Shown one piece after another: positions 46,834 to 57,164 of a stretch of 64,000 nucleotides of DNA. The position numbers were made by a program, and so were the translations under genes. How positions within the stretch are numbered: position 1 is the stretch's first letter; the number at the start of each line of letters is the position of its first letter. The stretch comes from Whitmania pigra. Lineage: Eukaryota; Annelida; Clitellata; Hirudinida; Haemopidae. The stretch is from the NCBI GenBank assembly GCA_021613335.1, contig JAJTWR010000416.1, positions 1 to 64,000 of the forward strand, read 5' to 3'. The notes beneath the pieces were generated by a model. That model saw only the letters and a program-made list of their open reading frames with translations, was not told the origin of the DNA and did not search any database.

Positions 46834-47614
46834 ATGGCTTTTCAGGATGAGATAAAAAGGTTCGACAACAAAGTCTTGAGGCATAGTGATACTCTTGTAA
46901 CGACCGCAGATGGGAGCAAATATGTAGAAGATAAAAACCACGTGAAAACTCGGTTAGCGGCAACTGGTAACCAATTTTACGTGATGGATTTTAAGCCCGA
47001 TACTCAAGTTGGTGAGATTCGACCTTATTTGTGCCTAGGTAAGTAGACTCAGTCTTTATTTTAAAGATTTGTATAGTTAACGAATAAAGATTGCATAAAG
47101 AAAATTTCATGTTATCATTATAAAGCTGCTTGATTAATTTTAGGTTCTGCTGATGTAACAGGAAATTCAGATCTTCTTTTATCTATGGGTGTTACACACA
47201 TTTTGAACGTATCTACTATCAAAATGGAGAATTTCCCAGATACATTTATTTATCACAATGTGCCCTTGTTAGACATTCCACAGGAAAATCTACTCATCAA
47301 GCTCAAAGAATGCTTTGAATTTATAGATTCTTCAAGGTCCAGCGATGGAAAAGTACTAGTTCACTGCATGGCAGGAATTTCAAGGTTGAGTTTTAAAATG
47401 GTTAATAATGGTTAGTTTTAGTTAATAATTTAAGTTAAACTAAAGTTAGCTCTACTTTGTTAGATCAGCCAGTGTAGCCATTGCTTATCTAATGAAACAA
47501 TCAGGAATGACCTTTGATGAAGCCCTTGAAGAGGTGAAGAAATATCGACCATGTGCAAATCCAAATGAGGGATTCAAGAAGCAACTTAGAAACTGGAATC
47601 ATTCATTGCTTTGA
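46834..47614 (+). CDS. DUSP19: Dual-specificity phosphatase, DUSP19-like, 3 exons
   Basis: Small atypical dual-specificity phosphatase; vertebrate DUSP19 (SKRP1) acts on or scaffolds the JNK pathway. Exons: 46834-47038, 47144-47384, 47464-47614; 597 nt, 198 residues, close to the vertebrate length (about 217). The N-terminus MAFQDEIKRFDNKVLRHSDT aligns with the DUSP19-specific leader, which supports this ATG. VGEIRPYLCLGSADVTGN and MGVTHILNVST are typical DSP core. The catalytic loop HCMAGISR has Cys143 and Arg149 (its codon split by intron 2), with the general acid Asp112 in LLDIP. The C-terminus is NPNEGFKKQLRNW. No CH2 or kinase-interaction domain is present, as expected for an atypical DUSP. 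AATAAA lies at 47781-47786. It follows CBX on the same strand with no sign of shared transcription. Confidence 0.93.
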
Positions 47615-47954
47615 CAATGAAAGTTTTTAATTTTAATTGTGGAATAAGTAGCTAATGTGTTTAAAGGGCCATCTATTGATTAATTAAGATGTTTGAGCTA
47701 ATTTTTTGCTCCTTGCAAACAATTGTAAAACTTCTGACAATTCCCATACTAAATGATGCAAAAACCTGACACCCTACAAAAATAAATTTTGTTTAACAAT
47801 TTGTAATTGTAACACTTTGAATTTGTGACTATATTATTTTGAAGATAAATAAATTAACTGTTAAACTGTATATTATTGTACATTTTTTTAGTATCAGCTA
47901 TACTCTTCACTGGGAAGTCCATGCTGGCAATCTGAAAATAAACAAAATGACAAT

Positions 47955-49222
47955 ACACAGGGTGATCGGAAAGTAACACCATATTTTTATATATTACTAA
48001 TTTATTTTTAACTATAATTCTTATAAAAAAAGGAATAGAAGACGAAAGTGCATAGCACAGAGTTTTATCTAAATTGAATTTGATAATTATTATATTGGTG
48101 GTGATGAAGTAATCATCACTATCAATAACAACACCCTCTTCATTATCTTCAACATCACCATCATCATAATTAAAATATCACTATTAAACATCAACCTTCG
48201 TTAAGTCACAACTCAACCATGACTTGGAATATTTAATTCCAAATATACCAACTTTTTATGAATAATTTACTTACAAATTACCATATCTTGCTGCAATTTT
48301 TGGTTATTAAATAAAAACCCATTTGGAAGCAACACGTCAAATTTCATTTCGTTTGGTTCAATGGTTTCTGTAAATTATGCAAATCAACGATTTGTGGCCT
48401 GAAAATATTGTTGAGACAGCTTCCGTTTCATCAATTTCAAGGTCTTATTAGAAAGATCAAACATTAAATTGTCATTAAGAAAGCTGGATAAAGGAGTGTG
48501 AAATTCAAAAAAGAAGTTTTGAATTTCATTTCATCATGGGGAAGAAAGCAGGTTTGACAGAAGGAGAAAGAGGGTAAGTTAAGGCCTTCAGGAAAGCAAA
48601 CTATTTGATAAGAAAGATTGCAAAAGAGTCTAATAGGTCAAGAAGTGTCATCAAATGTTTTTTAAATGATCCAGACTCATATGGGAAAAAGTATGTAGGC
48701 GGAAAATCGAAAAAACTCTCGAGTCAGATTCAGAGATGTCTCATCAGGGAGGCTTCATGAGGAGAATATTCGTCTAAACAGCTAAGCTGGATTTGGATGT
48801 CCGTGTGAGGACAGTCTGCAACTTACTTAATTCAAGTGGACAGCTGAAATACAAGTGCAAAAGCAAGCTCCAGCGCTGAAAATCTATCACAAAGAAAACA
48901 CTCCTCTGGGCCAAAGAGATGGTTATCTACAATGAAAGGTGGGAACTCGTAATTTACGCTCAGAGAAAAAAATTACAACTTTGATGGGTCAGATGATTAG
49001 AAATACTACTGGCATGATCTCAGAAAAGAAAGAGATGTTTTTTAGCAGGAAACATGGAGGAGGTTCTGTGATGGTCTAGGTAGGGATTTCAGCGCTTGGG
49101 AGGACTGAATTGGTGCTTTTGAAAGGGAGGCAAGACTCTCAGAAGTGCATAAAAATGCTCAATGATCATATACTTCCTTTTGTTGAAACAAAAGAACTTG
49201 CCCCCATTCATGTTTCCTAGGC
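47955..49222 (+). pseudogene. Tc1/mariner transposon relic
   Basis: A left-end-like sequence, CAGGGTGATCGGAAAGTAAC (about 47,959), is typical of mariner/Tc1 termini. A degenerate transposase begins at ATG 48536 with MGKKAGLTEGERG. It is interrupted by an in-frame TAA, then reads IRKIAKESNRSRSVIKCFLN and DPDSYGKKY, the paired helix-turn-helix part. After a further stop and frameshift come VRTVCNLLNSSGQLKYKCKS and, near 49,005, YYWHDLRKER. The matching right terminus is absent: the element gives way to a degenerate AT-rich minisatellite at about 49,225. At least four disabling changes make it inactive. Confidence 0.8.
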
Positions 49223-49430
49223 AACCATTCATTCGTATTGGATATTCACATTCATTTTATATATTCGATGTTCATATTAAGATTCATATTGGTTATTCAT
49301 ATTTGAAATTCGCGTTCATATTCGATATTGGATATTCAGATCTGTTACTCATATTCAGCTTGGATATTCACATTCATATTCATATTGGATATTCACATTC
49401 ATATTCATTTTGGATTTTCATATTCACATT
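49223..49430. repeat. Degenerate minisatellite of ATTCATATTGGAT units
   Basis: About 200 bp built from variants of ATTCATATT and GGATATTCACATTC. It lies between the mariner relic and the SINE. The open frame through it (49162-49572) is a by-product. Confidence 0.8.
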
Positions 49431-49432
49431 AG

Positions 49433-49568
49433 CATGCGAGTTGACCCAGAGGGTTACGTTCCTGCGAACGGCGGTGAAAGCAACAGTCGCTACGTGTCGT
49501 ATTCGCAACCCAGCTCGCGCCGCCAGTGAGCGCCCTCGGGTAGAGGCGCTAAATAAATGGTGGATTGA
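49433..49568 (+). mobile_element. tRNA-derived SINE, second copy
   Basis: Shares the body of the SINE at 22,405: GGTTACGTTCCTGCGAACGG, GCAACAGTCG and a B-box-like GTATTCGCAACCC. It ends in GGCGCTAAATAAATGGT and lacks the long LINE-like tail of the other copy. Confidence 0.7.
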
Positions 49569-50759
49569 TTAAGAAGTGCCATCACATCCTATCCGTGAAC
49601 TCATGAATTTATCAAAAAGTTGTTTAATATTCTTTAATTCTGTAAAAACTTTATAAGAATGCAAACACACTGTCCAAGCAAATTCTGTTGGTTTTGTTAA
49701 TCCACCATGATCAATTTGATTAAAAAATTTAAAAACATCAGAATTTACTTGTAATTCATTATCTGAATCTTGATTGTCAATTAAATAAAGGGAACAAGAT
49801 TTACATTTTGTGGTGTTGCAAACCGATCTAACTACTGCACCACAAACATATGCCAATGTTGTCAAGTCATCATTAGTTATGGATGTGTTGAACTCTAAAG
49901 AATCAGCGATATCATTGGCCAGGGCTTCTAGCTCATCATCTTTTTCATCCGTTGGAATTACTAAATTTTCCATTTCCTCGATGGTAAAGCTAGAAAATTG
50001 TAAAAGTGACATTGCTCTAATCTTTTTGTCACTCTCCAAAACCTGTCTGCAGGATACATAATAGTTTCCTCCAGACAACTGCCTGATCCAACCAAATCTT
50101 GATTCAATAGTCTGATTGGATGCTCCCCAACAAAACATAATTGAGCTGCAGATTGTCAAGCAAATACTTGCAGCAACCTATTAGGCCTGAAGTTGTTTGT
50201 TTAAGTGCAGAAAATGTTTCTTTACTTAAACCAGGTTTTTTGGATGTTTCCCATTTTTGAATAAATATTAAAAATTCATTAAGTTTATCTAACTTCCAAT
50301 CTGAACTAGTTTTGATTGAATCCATGTGGCAATTCCTTTTATGATATCCTTTAAAAGGGCTTTTTACATTTAAAATATTCCACATGTCAATTATTATTGA
50401 TAAAAAATCGGAAGTCTGCTTCCATTCTGGATTAGTATCTGAATAATATAATAGTGCATTTCTAGTAGATTCACTAAAAATGGCCAAGCTATGTTTTACA
50501 GATAATCTTTCAATATTACTTGGCTTTATTGAAGTTTCAGTTAATTTGAAGGCTTTTCTTAAACCAAAATGTTTTTCTTTTTTAAATAATTCCTCAATAT
50601 GAATGAAATTGGCTTGTATATGTGAGGATTGGCTCTAACCCATTTTTGGCATAAATCTTTGTCATGTAGTGGATACTTGTGAAGACTTATGTTATTTTTT
50701 TTGAAATCGTCTTTGTCGTATCCAGATCTACATCCGTATATGGAACTTTTATAACCCAT
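49569..50759 (-). pseudogene. THAP/P-element-like transposase relic
   Basis: Minus strand. The N-terminus MGYKSSIYGCRSGYDKDD then SLHKYPLHDKDLCQKWVRAN is THAP-like, but the first expected cysteine is Ser and the frame breaks before the second Cys-His pair. After a frameshift, 50,560-50,104 gives SIKPSNIERLSVKHSLAIF, VKSPFKGYHKRN and LSKETFSALKQTTSGLIGC. A second frameshift near 50,120 leads to SRFGWIRQLSGGNYYVSCRQ and a 196-codon open end. This order matches the C-terminal half of THAP9/P-element-superfamily transposases. The catalytic middle is missing, so the copy is internally deleted and dead. No terminal repeats were identified. Confidence 0.75.
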
Positions 50760-51019
50760 ATTATCTGTTGATATTTAAAATATAATAGTTACAAATCTTG
50801 ATTCACTTAAATTTTGTTATTGAAATGTAGTTTATTCAATGTATATCGATTAGTACAATTAAGAAATGAAATGAGCTCTATGTTACAAACCTTTTTGATA
50901 AGATGTATGATGTATAGTCCAATGTATGATCCACAATATTCAGAAGACCGATTTGAAAACAGTTTGTTAAATAAGCAGAACAAGATATATTTCAGTTGTA
51001 CAGCGAATGCGAAACAAAG

Positions 51020-51350
51020 GAAGAATGAAACAATGCATGCTTGTTTTTAGCCTGTCAAGTGTACAGCTATGCGCATGGCCTCCCGATGTATATCGGCGAA
51101 ACTTTTAGGCTTAGGTTGACAGTCCTGGTATACATTTAGGAGTCCATGGTTCAGGTCAAGGGGTGTCAACAATTGGAAAAAACTTGTAGAAAAGGCTGTG
51201 AAGCATGAATCAAGTGAGGCACACGTTCGGAGTTACAAAGATGCCCAACGAATTATTGAGCCCCAAGCATTTTTCGCTGGTTGCGCCACTGTGTCTGATC
51301 GTTACAATGCCCTGAGTTCCCGAAGCAATTGGCTTGAGGTTACTGCGTAG
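51020..51350 (+). pseudogene. TTF-type zinc-finger fragment of a transposase
   Basis: In one frame, about 51,158-51,260 reads NNWKKLVEKAVKHESSEAHV followed by RSYKDAQRI. This resembles the C-terminal half of the TTF-type zinc finger found at the N-terminus of many hAT-family transposases (W-K-x-L then H-E-x-S-x-x-H). Flanking text is broken by stops. It runs into the repeat module at 51,330-51,420. Confidence 0.5.
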
Positions 51351-51420
51351 CAATTGACACTCACTCATTTGATTTTGCGGCTCGGCTACCGCTGATGTTT
51401 GGCCTTTAAGTGTCCGCTTA
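51330..51420 (-). repeat. Outlying GCGGACACC module (inverted)
   Basis: Read on the minus strand this begins TTAAGCGGACACTTAAAGGC and ends with GCAGTAACCTCAAGCC. The same order of words occurs in the modules at 51,599, 51,774, 52,731 and their duplicates. Confidence 0.6.
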
Positions 51421-51598
51421 AGTATTAAAATAGTTTATTTTTCAATGTTAAATCTTAAATGTTCTCAAACTTAACAACTTGGTTAAACCACGTTTTGAAA
51501 GTCCGACTTCAGTTAATAGCATAAAAATGCACTGAATTGCTGAAGCTGTATCAAAGCATTATATTCTTAAACAATGCCGTAGTATTCCATGTGATAAC

Positions 51599-51692
51599 GC
51601 GGACACCTGGTAAGAAGGGCGGGTTGCACCAGTAGTAGCAATTAGTTCGTAAGTACGAATTAACAGCACAGCTAGCCCGACCACATAGTGCC
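51599..51692 (+). repeat. Diverged GCGGACACC module
   Basis: GCGGACACCTGGTAAGAAGG, then GGGTTGCACCAG, then GCTAGCCCGACCACATAGTG. It is a degraded version of the module at 52,731. Confidence 0.6.
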
Positions 51693-51772
51693 TCGTTCAA
51701 TGTTTCTATATTAAAGAACAAGTTACAATTTTGCTTATGCCAAAATAATTCAGAATAAACAATGAATATGAT

Positions 51773-53040
51773 TAAGCGGACACATGATAAAACGGCCGGG
51801 TTGCGCCAGCGGTTTTAAAGCGGTAAAGACATCTAAGTGACAGTTAATTCTTTGTACGAAGTAATCGCATAACTAGGCCGACCCGAGTACGCCAAAAGCT
51901 TTATATGTAGTTGCTTCTCAGATATTGTGACGCATTTATTGGTTTAAATTTGTCGAAAGAGCTTATTATATCCATACTATTCATTTGATGGTTACGCAAT
52001 CTGTATTAATATTCGTATCCAAAATTGTTTCTGATTGTATTATGTGCAACAAATTTTAATAATAGGAAAGGCCATTTTATTTTTGGTTGAAGGAGAGTGT
52101 AATGTCTGCATTAATTAGTTATTATTGTTCGCCGATCCATTTCTAGACCTAGCGTTTCCAACCTTGCACTGGAATTATTATTCTAACAACAAAATAAACT
52201 TATAACTATTTCCATCTAAAATGATCATTAATATTTGTGTAATGAAATCATCAAGGTTTTAAATCAGTTGTCGAAAATTTGCTTAATGAATAGAAATTAA
52301 AAGAGCAATTTTCATGCGGACTTCAATATTGATGAAACCTTTGGTAGTTTTTATTGCACGAGTAAAACTATTATAATAAATAATAATAAAGTTTCGCGCG
52401 AATTCTTTATTTTATTTAGTTTTCAAGCAATGTATGAAGAATTGAGCATAGTTATATACAACTTTAAAACACCCCGTACCTCGTAGCAATAGCCGTGAGG
52501 TTACTGCATACGTAGTAGGTGGTCCTCACTTGTGTGTCTGTTTTCGTCTCAGCGACCAATGGTTTTATTTTGCCTTTTACCAGGTGTCCGCTTAAGTATG
52601 TAAATAGTTTTCTCAATGTTAATTTTAGTGAAAAATAGAAAAGATAAGACTAATATAACTTTTATGACACTAGCTTTTCAAATCAAATGCTTTTTGAAGA
52701 TAAACAATGAATTATAATAATTGTATATTAGCGGACACCTGGTAAAAGGGACGGATTGCGCCAGCGGTTGCATAGCGGTAAAGACTACTAAGTGCTGTTT
52801 AGTTCTTTGGACGAAGTAACCGCATGGCTAGGCCGACCCGAACACAAAGCCTTTCAAGAAGATATATCACGTTGTTAAAGCAAAAACGTTCAAGATATCC
52901 ATATCGGATATTATCCAGGTCATAATATTCAACTTCCTCCTAGGACACATGCCGTCCTATATATGTTTTATCCATGTTGGACATATACCGGAGAGACTAG
53001 TACTCAGACGCTAGCAAGGACTTCCCTCATTCAATTTCTA
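51773..53040 (+). repeat. Direct repeat copy A (~1.25 kb), flanks TGS1-like gene
   Basis: Aligned by eye with 54962-56214 in the same orientation. It opens with AAGCGGACAC (51774), has an inverted CCAGGTGTCCGCTTA at about 52,580-52,594 and a second forward GCGGACACCTGGTAAAAGGG at 52,731. It then continues as a segment ending near TTCTATACAGGCTCCC. About 51,870-52,808 is almost identical to copy B (I see three substitutions), while the outer parts differ by several percent. Copy B lacks about 19 bp (TAACCGCATGGCTAGGCC) present here near 52,816. No coding similarity was recognised. Confidence 0.9.
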
Positions 53041-53210
53041 TACAGGCTCCCATTTGTTATTGGACCGACACGATTATTAAAAAATTTAAAGAAAAAAAGC
53101 AGGTGCTTTGAAATCTTGTAAGTTTATTTTCATTAAATGTATGAACAAAGTAGTGCAAAATTTAAAAAATCACATGCATAATAAAATAAACGACAGATGG
53201 AGGAAGAAAT

Positions 53211-54410
53211 CTAAAAGATTCTTGAGGTTTGGCGGAATGGCTGGTATTGCTTCTTTCTTTCGTGGGTGTAGAAATTCTTGTACGGATCCGCCGGAGGAAT
53301 GTAAATCACTTTTCCACTCCTGCCATAATATCCGCTGTCTGCGTTCTTCATAGGACTGCGTACCTCGTCTTTCGAGATAGGGAACCTCATTTCATCCACC
53401 AAATTGCCATAGTAGACAGTAACGTTCTTTACTTTCCCAATGACAAGGTTTTGCTCGATTTCGAACTTGCCATTGTTCTGCTTCGCCAGTTCGTCGACCG
53501 CCACGTTACGAGGTAGAACGACGGCAACATTGTCTGAGAGTCGTCGAGCTTTCAGAATCATTGAAGAAAAATCTGGTTGAATCGACTTAAGACTGTAAAT
53601 GCCTTCGATGGAGTAATCAGACCAGTTGGGTCCAAGATAAACCGCATCGACTTCTACTCCCCATGGCAACCTATATTCCATGAAGTCGACGTTTATGAAA
53701 GTTATTTTGTTTTCGACACCGTAAACGCGAGCATTATGACTAGCCATTCTTAGTTTTCTTGGGTTGGGTTCCATGCTAATGACGCGATTGCACACCATGG
53801 CCAATTGAATGGCAAACTGACCCACTCCACAAAAGGCGTCGACTACAGTCTTACCCGCAAACCTGGATGCAATATGCTTCGCTATCGTTTCGGGAAGAAC
53901 CGATGACCAATCACTTTTATCGATCTGAATCCCTTCGTCGAATTTGGAGAAGATTCGGTAGCGCTGGTTCCAGTATTTAACGTCGTTCGAGTCATCGACT
54001 CTGCTACATTTGTGTTCAAAGGACAGATTCAGTTTTATATCGAGACAATTGTTGAGTTTCACCTCAACATCCTGCACGGAATTAAGATCCGAGCTTAGAT
54101 TGTCATGGAACATGAAACCCAATGATCGAATAACGTTGCCCTTTTTCTCGATCGTTTCTTTGCCTTTTCTCCAACTCGAATCCTTGTCTGCATCATATTG
54201 ATTCAACGTCCTATAGGTTGTGCCATAATTTCTGAATAGATGATCCTTTTTGGCATCTAATCCCGATGCAGAAACCACATCTTTCCTCAGGAGATGTAGG
54301 TCATTGAGCAAGGAACGAGTCAGGTGGAAATGCGATGTGTGGCTGTTTTTGAAGCTCACTTTGACTTCTGCGAGTCTCTGCCAGTTATCAAATGTGTTCT
54401 TGTTTTCCAT
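53211..54410 (-). CDS. TGS1-like methyltransferase, intronless
   Basis: A single 399-residue open frame. Residues about 145-340 match trimethylguanosine synthase (TGS1), which hypermethylates m7G caps of small nuclear RNAs. The seen blocks are KYWNQRYRIFSKFDEGIQID, VVDAFCGVGQFAIQLA (motif I, 189-204), YGVENKITFINVDF and PRNVAVDEL. Two changes stand out: the motif after strand 2 is SMEPNP where TGS1 has an IDxDP-type acidic residue, and motif IV is GPNW (260-263) instead of SPPW. The m7G-stacking Trp is kept, but the Pro-Pro pair is not. Residues 1-140 resemble nothing I know. The ATG at 54410 is the first in frame. AATAAA (minus) lies at 53128-53123. It is intronless among intron-rich genes and framed by two direct repeats. 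It could be a retrocopy, a diverged paralogue or a naturally intronless orthologue. Confidence 0.85.
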   Translation of the reverse strand: MENKNTFDNWQRLAEVKVSFKNSHTSHFHLTRSLLNDLHLLRKDVVSASGLDAKKDHLFRNYGTTYRTLNQYDADKDSSWRKGKETIEKKGNVIRSLGFMFHDNLSSDLNSVQDVEVKLNNCLDIKLNLSFEHKCSRVDDSNDVKYWNQRYRIFSKFDEGIQIDKSDWSSVLPETIAKHIASRFAGKTVVDAFCGVGQFAIQLAMVCNRVISMEPNPRKLRMASHNARVYGVENKITFINVDFMEYRLPWGVEVDAVYLGPNWSDYSIEGIYSLKSIQPDFSSMILKARRLSDNVAVVLPRNVAVDELAKQNNGKFEIEQNLVIGKVKNVTVYYGNLVDEMRFPISKDEVRSPMKNADSGYYGRSGKVIYIPPADPYKNFYTHERKKQYQPFRQTSRIF

Positions 54411-54961
54411 TTGTTGATGAAATAAACTTCAGCCAAACCGTAACTAAACCGAGGTGTGATTGATGTGTTACGGAGGCGCTACTTATCGAGCTTACAAATA
54501 AATGTAAAAAAGATTCTGAATATAAAATTTAAAAAAAAATATTTTTACGTTGCTTAATAATTAATACCATTAATATCATTGACAACACAAAGCTAAAAAC
54601 TAACATAAATTGTGTTAAATTTAACAACATTTTTGCTGCTTTTTCTTGAATTGGTTTTTATTTCACATTTTAATATTTTTTACATAATTAATTTCACCAA
54701 ATAATTTAATAAATGTAATTTTGACAGTATATAGAATATCACCGTATGACACATTCAGTACAAGTTATGCTAATTTATTGTTTAAGATTGAAGGTTCAAT
54801 AAATTTAAATGCTTAACCTAATACAGTGTATTTCGCGCAATTATCGACTCAAGCAGTTTATTCGTGACTGTCTTTGACGATACTGAAAAATGTGTTGAAA
54901 TATTTTCAAGAAAATCATGCAAAACAATTCGGAATAAACAATGCATAATAATTATTATACT
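54411..54961. other. Upstream region of TGS1-like gene, no gene seen
   Basis: Very AT-rich non-coding sequence that should hold the promoter of the TGS1-like gene. Its right end (about 54,913-54,960) resembles the sequence left of copy A at 51,735-51,772 (AATAAACAATG preceded by ATGC-AAA-AATTC), so homology between the two repeats continues here in diverged form. Confidence 0.5.
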
Positions 54962-56214
54962 CAAGCGGACACCTGATAAAAGGGCCGGATTGCGCCAGCG
55001 GTTTTAAAGCGGTAAATACATCTAAGTGACAGTTAATTCATTGTACGGAGTAACCGCATAACTAGGCCGACCCGAGTACGCCAAAAGCTTTATATGTAGT
55101 TGCTTCTCAGATATTGTGACGCATTTATTGGTTTAAATTTGTCGAAAGAGCTTATTATATCCATACTATTCATTTGATGGTTACGCAATCTGTATTAATA
55201 TTCGTATCCAAAATTGTTTCTGATTGTATTATGTGCAACAAATTTTAATAATAGGAAAGGCCATTTTATTTTTGGTTGAAGGAGAGTGTAATGTCTGCAT
55301 TAATTAGTTATTATTGTTCGCCGATCCATTTCTAGACCTAGCGTTTCCAACCTTGCACTGGAATTATTATTCTAACAACAAAATAAACTTATAACTATTT
55401 CCATCTAAAATGATCATTAATATTTGTGTAATGAAATCATCAAGGTTTTAAATCAGTTGTCGAAAATTTGCTTAATGAATAGAAATTAAAAGAGCAATTT
55501 TCATGCGGACCTCAATATTGATGAAACCTTTGGTAGTTTTTATTGCACGAGTAAAACTATTATAATAAATAATAATAAAGTTTTGCGCGAATTCTTTATT
55601 TTATTTAGTTTTCAAGCAATGTATGAAGAATTGAGCATAGTTATATACAACTTTAAAACACCCCGTACCTCGTAGCAATAGCCGTGAGGTTACTGCATAC
55701 GTAGTAGGTAGTCCTCACTTGTGTGTCTGTTTTCGTCTCAGCGACCAATGGTTTTATTTTGCCTTTTACCAGGTGTCCGCTTAAGTATGTAAATAGTTTT
55801 CTCAATGTTAATTTTAGTGAAAAATAGAAAAGATAAGACTAATATAACTTTTATGACACTAGCTTTTCAAATCAAATGCTTTTTGAAGATAAACAATGAA
55901 TTATAATAATTGTATATTAGCGGACACCTGGTAAAAGGGACGGATTGCGCCAGCGGTTGCATAGCGGTAAAGACTACTAAGTGCTGTTTAGTTCTTTGGA
56001 CGAAGACCCGAACACAAAGCCTTTCAAGAAGATATATCACGTTGTTAAAGCAAAAAAGTTCAAGATATCCGTATTGGATATTATCCAGGTCATAATATTT
56101 AACTTCCTCCTAGGACACAAGCCGTCCTATATATGTTTTACCCATGTTGGACATATACCGGAGAGACTTGTACTCAGACTAGCAAGGACTTCCCTCATTC
56201 AAATTCTATACAAG
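54962..56214 (+). repeat. Direct repeat copy B (~1.25 kb)
   Basis: Second copy of the 51773-53040 repeat, same orientation, about 3.19 kb away. Forward modules begin at 54,963 and 55,920, and the inverted CCAGGTGTCCGCTTA lies at 55,769-55,782. It ends near TTCTATACAAGCGCCC, after which similarity to copy A fades. No complete protein can be read across it. Confidence 0.9.
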
Positions 56215-56295
56215 CGCCCATTTTATTATTAAATACGATTCTCTCAGGCGTTCAAGCCAACAATTATTTATATTTTAGTTTGAAACATAGTCCTA

Positions 56296-56466
56296 CAAGT
56301 TCACCGCTCCTCAGACATGGAACGCTCTACCGGCTAACCTCAGGGCCTCTGCATCATTCAACCAATTCAAGGCCAGCCTCTTGACCCACCTCAACCAAGG
56401 ACGGAGCGCCCCTGACGTTTATGACGCTATACAAATACACTTATTATTAATTATTATTATTATTAT
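56296..56466 (+). mobile_element. LINE 3' end (reverse transcriptase C-terminus)
   Basis: From 56300 one frame reads FTAPQTWNALPANLRASASF and then FNQFKASLLTHL, the classic C-terminal tail of non-LTR (CR1/L2/Jockey-like) reverse transcriptases. It is followed by GGAGCGCCCCTGACGTTTAT, GACGCTATACAAATACAC and an ATT-rich tail. It is a 5'-truncated insertion with only the last 50 or so codons. Confidence 0.75.
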
Positions 56467-57164
56467 TTATCGTACCCAAAGTTTCGTTTATTTAATTAAT
56501 TTAATTATTCTGTGGCAAAAGCGTTCGGCATACATATTATATCACAATTTGTATATTTAAGATGCAATAAGACTTGACAAAATTTCATTTGTATTTAGTT
56601 AGTATTTCATTTGTATTTAGAATACATTGAATTGGTCTCAGCTTTATTAGTTACATTCAAATGGCAAAGTTGAATAATGTTTAAGAATTATAGAGTTAGG
56701 ACCAAAGCACGACGTTTTGCAAGTTTTGAGGGTCAAGCAGCATGTACCAACAACACATCTACAGCCTATGTAGCAAGAGGGATTAGTTTGTTGGCCCGAG
56801 AGCGTCACATGACATTCATAGCCCGATCAGTAAAAAAGCAGGTGTAAAATCGTAACGAGACGATGCGACAATGATGAACAATTATTACGAGAAAGCCACT
56901 AGTTAAAAGCAAAGCTCGTTAAAAAATAAGACATATTTAGTCATCATTCTCACACCCGGGAAGCCTAGTCATTAATGAAATCTTCATGAGAGTTCACTCC
57001 ACTTCAAGATAGCGGAAAAGTCATCTTGAAATGTTTATAACTGTCACAAATTTCAAGCAGTTTAAAAAAATCATAATTGGACGTGCTGATTAAGTTCAAA
57101 AGTGAATGAGTGCTATTTCGCAAGCGTCGCAACCTTCTACCTGTAGCATGGTTAAAGCTCAGTT
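56467..57164. other. 3' flank of the AHNAK-like gene
   Basis: Non-coding. Immediately after the stop (minus sense) this is the 3' untranslated region. AATAAA on the minus strand at 56648-56643 is a plausible polyadenylation signal, about 520 bp past the stop. Nothing else was recognised. Confidence 0.5.

Noticed and set aside
53040..53211. Poly-A tail proving that the TGS1-like gene is a retrocopy
   Set aside because: No T run (minus-strand A tail) lies just past the stop. The retrocopy idea rests only on the lack of introns.
51773..56214. LTR retrotransposon carrying a captured TGS1 gene
   Set aside because: The direct repeats lack clean TG...CA ends, a primer-binding site and a polypurine tract, and similarity fades gradually at the borders. 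They also contain internal inverted modules.
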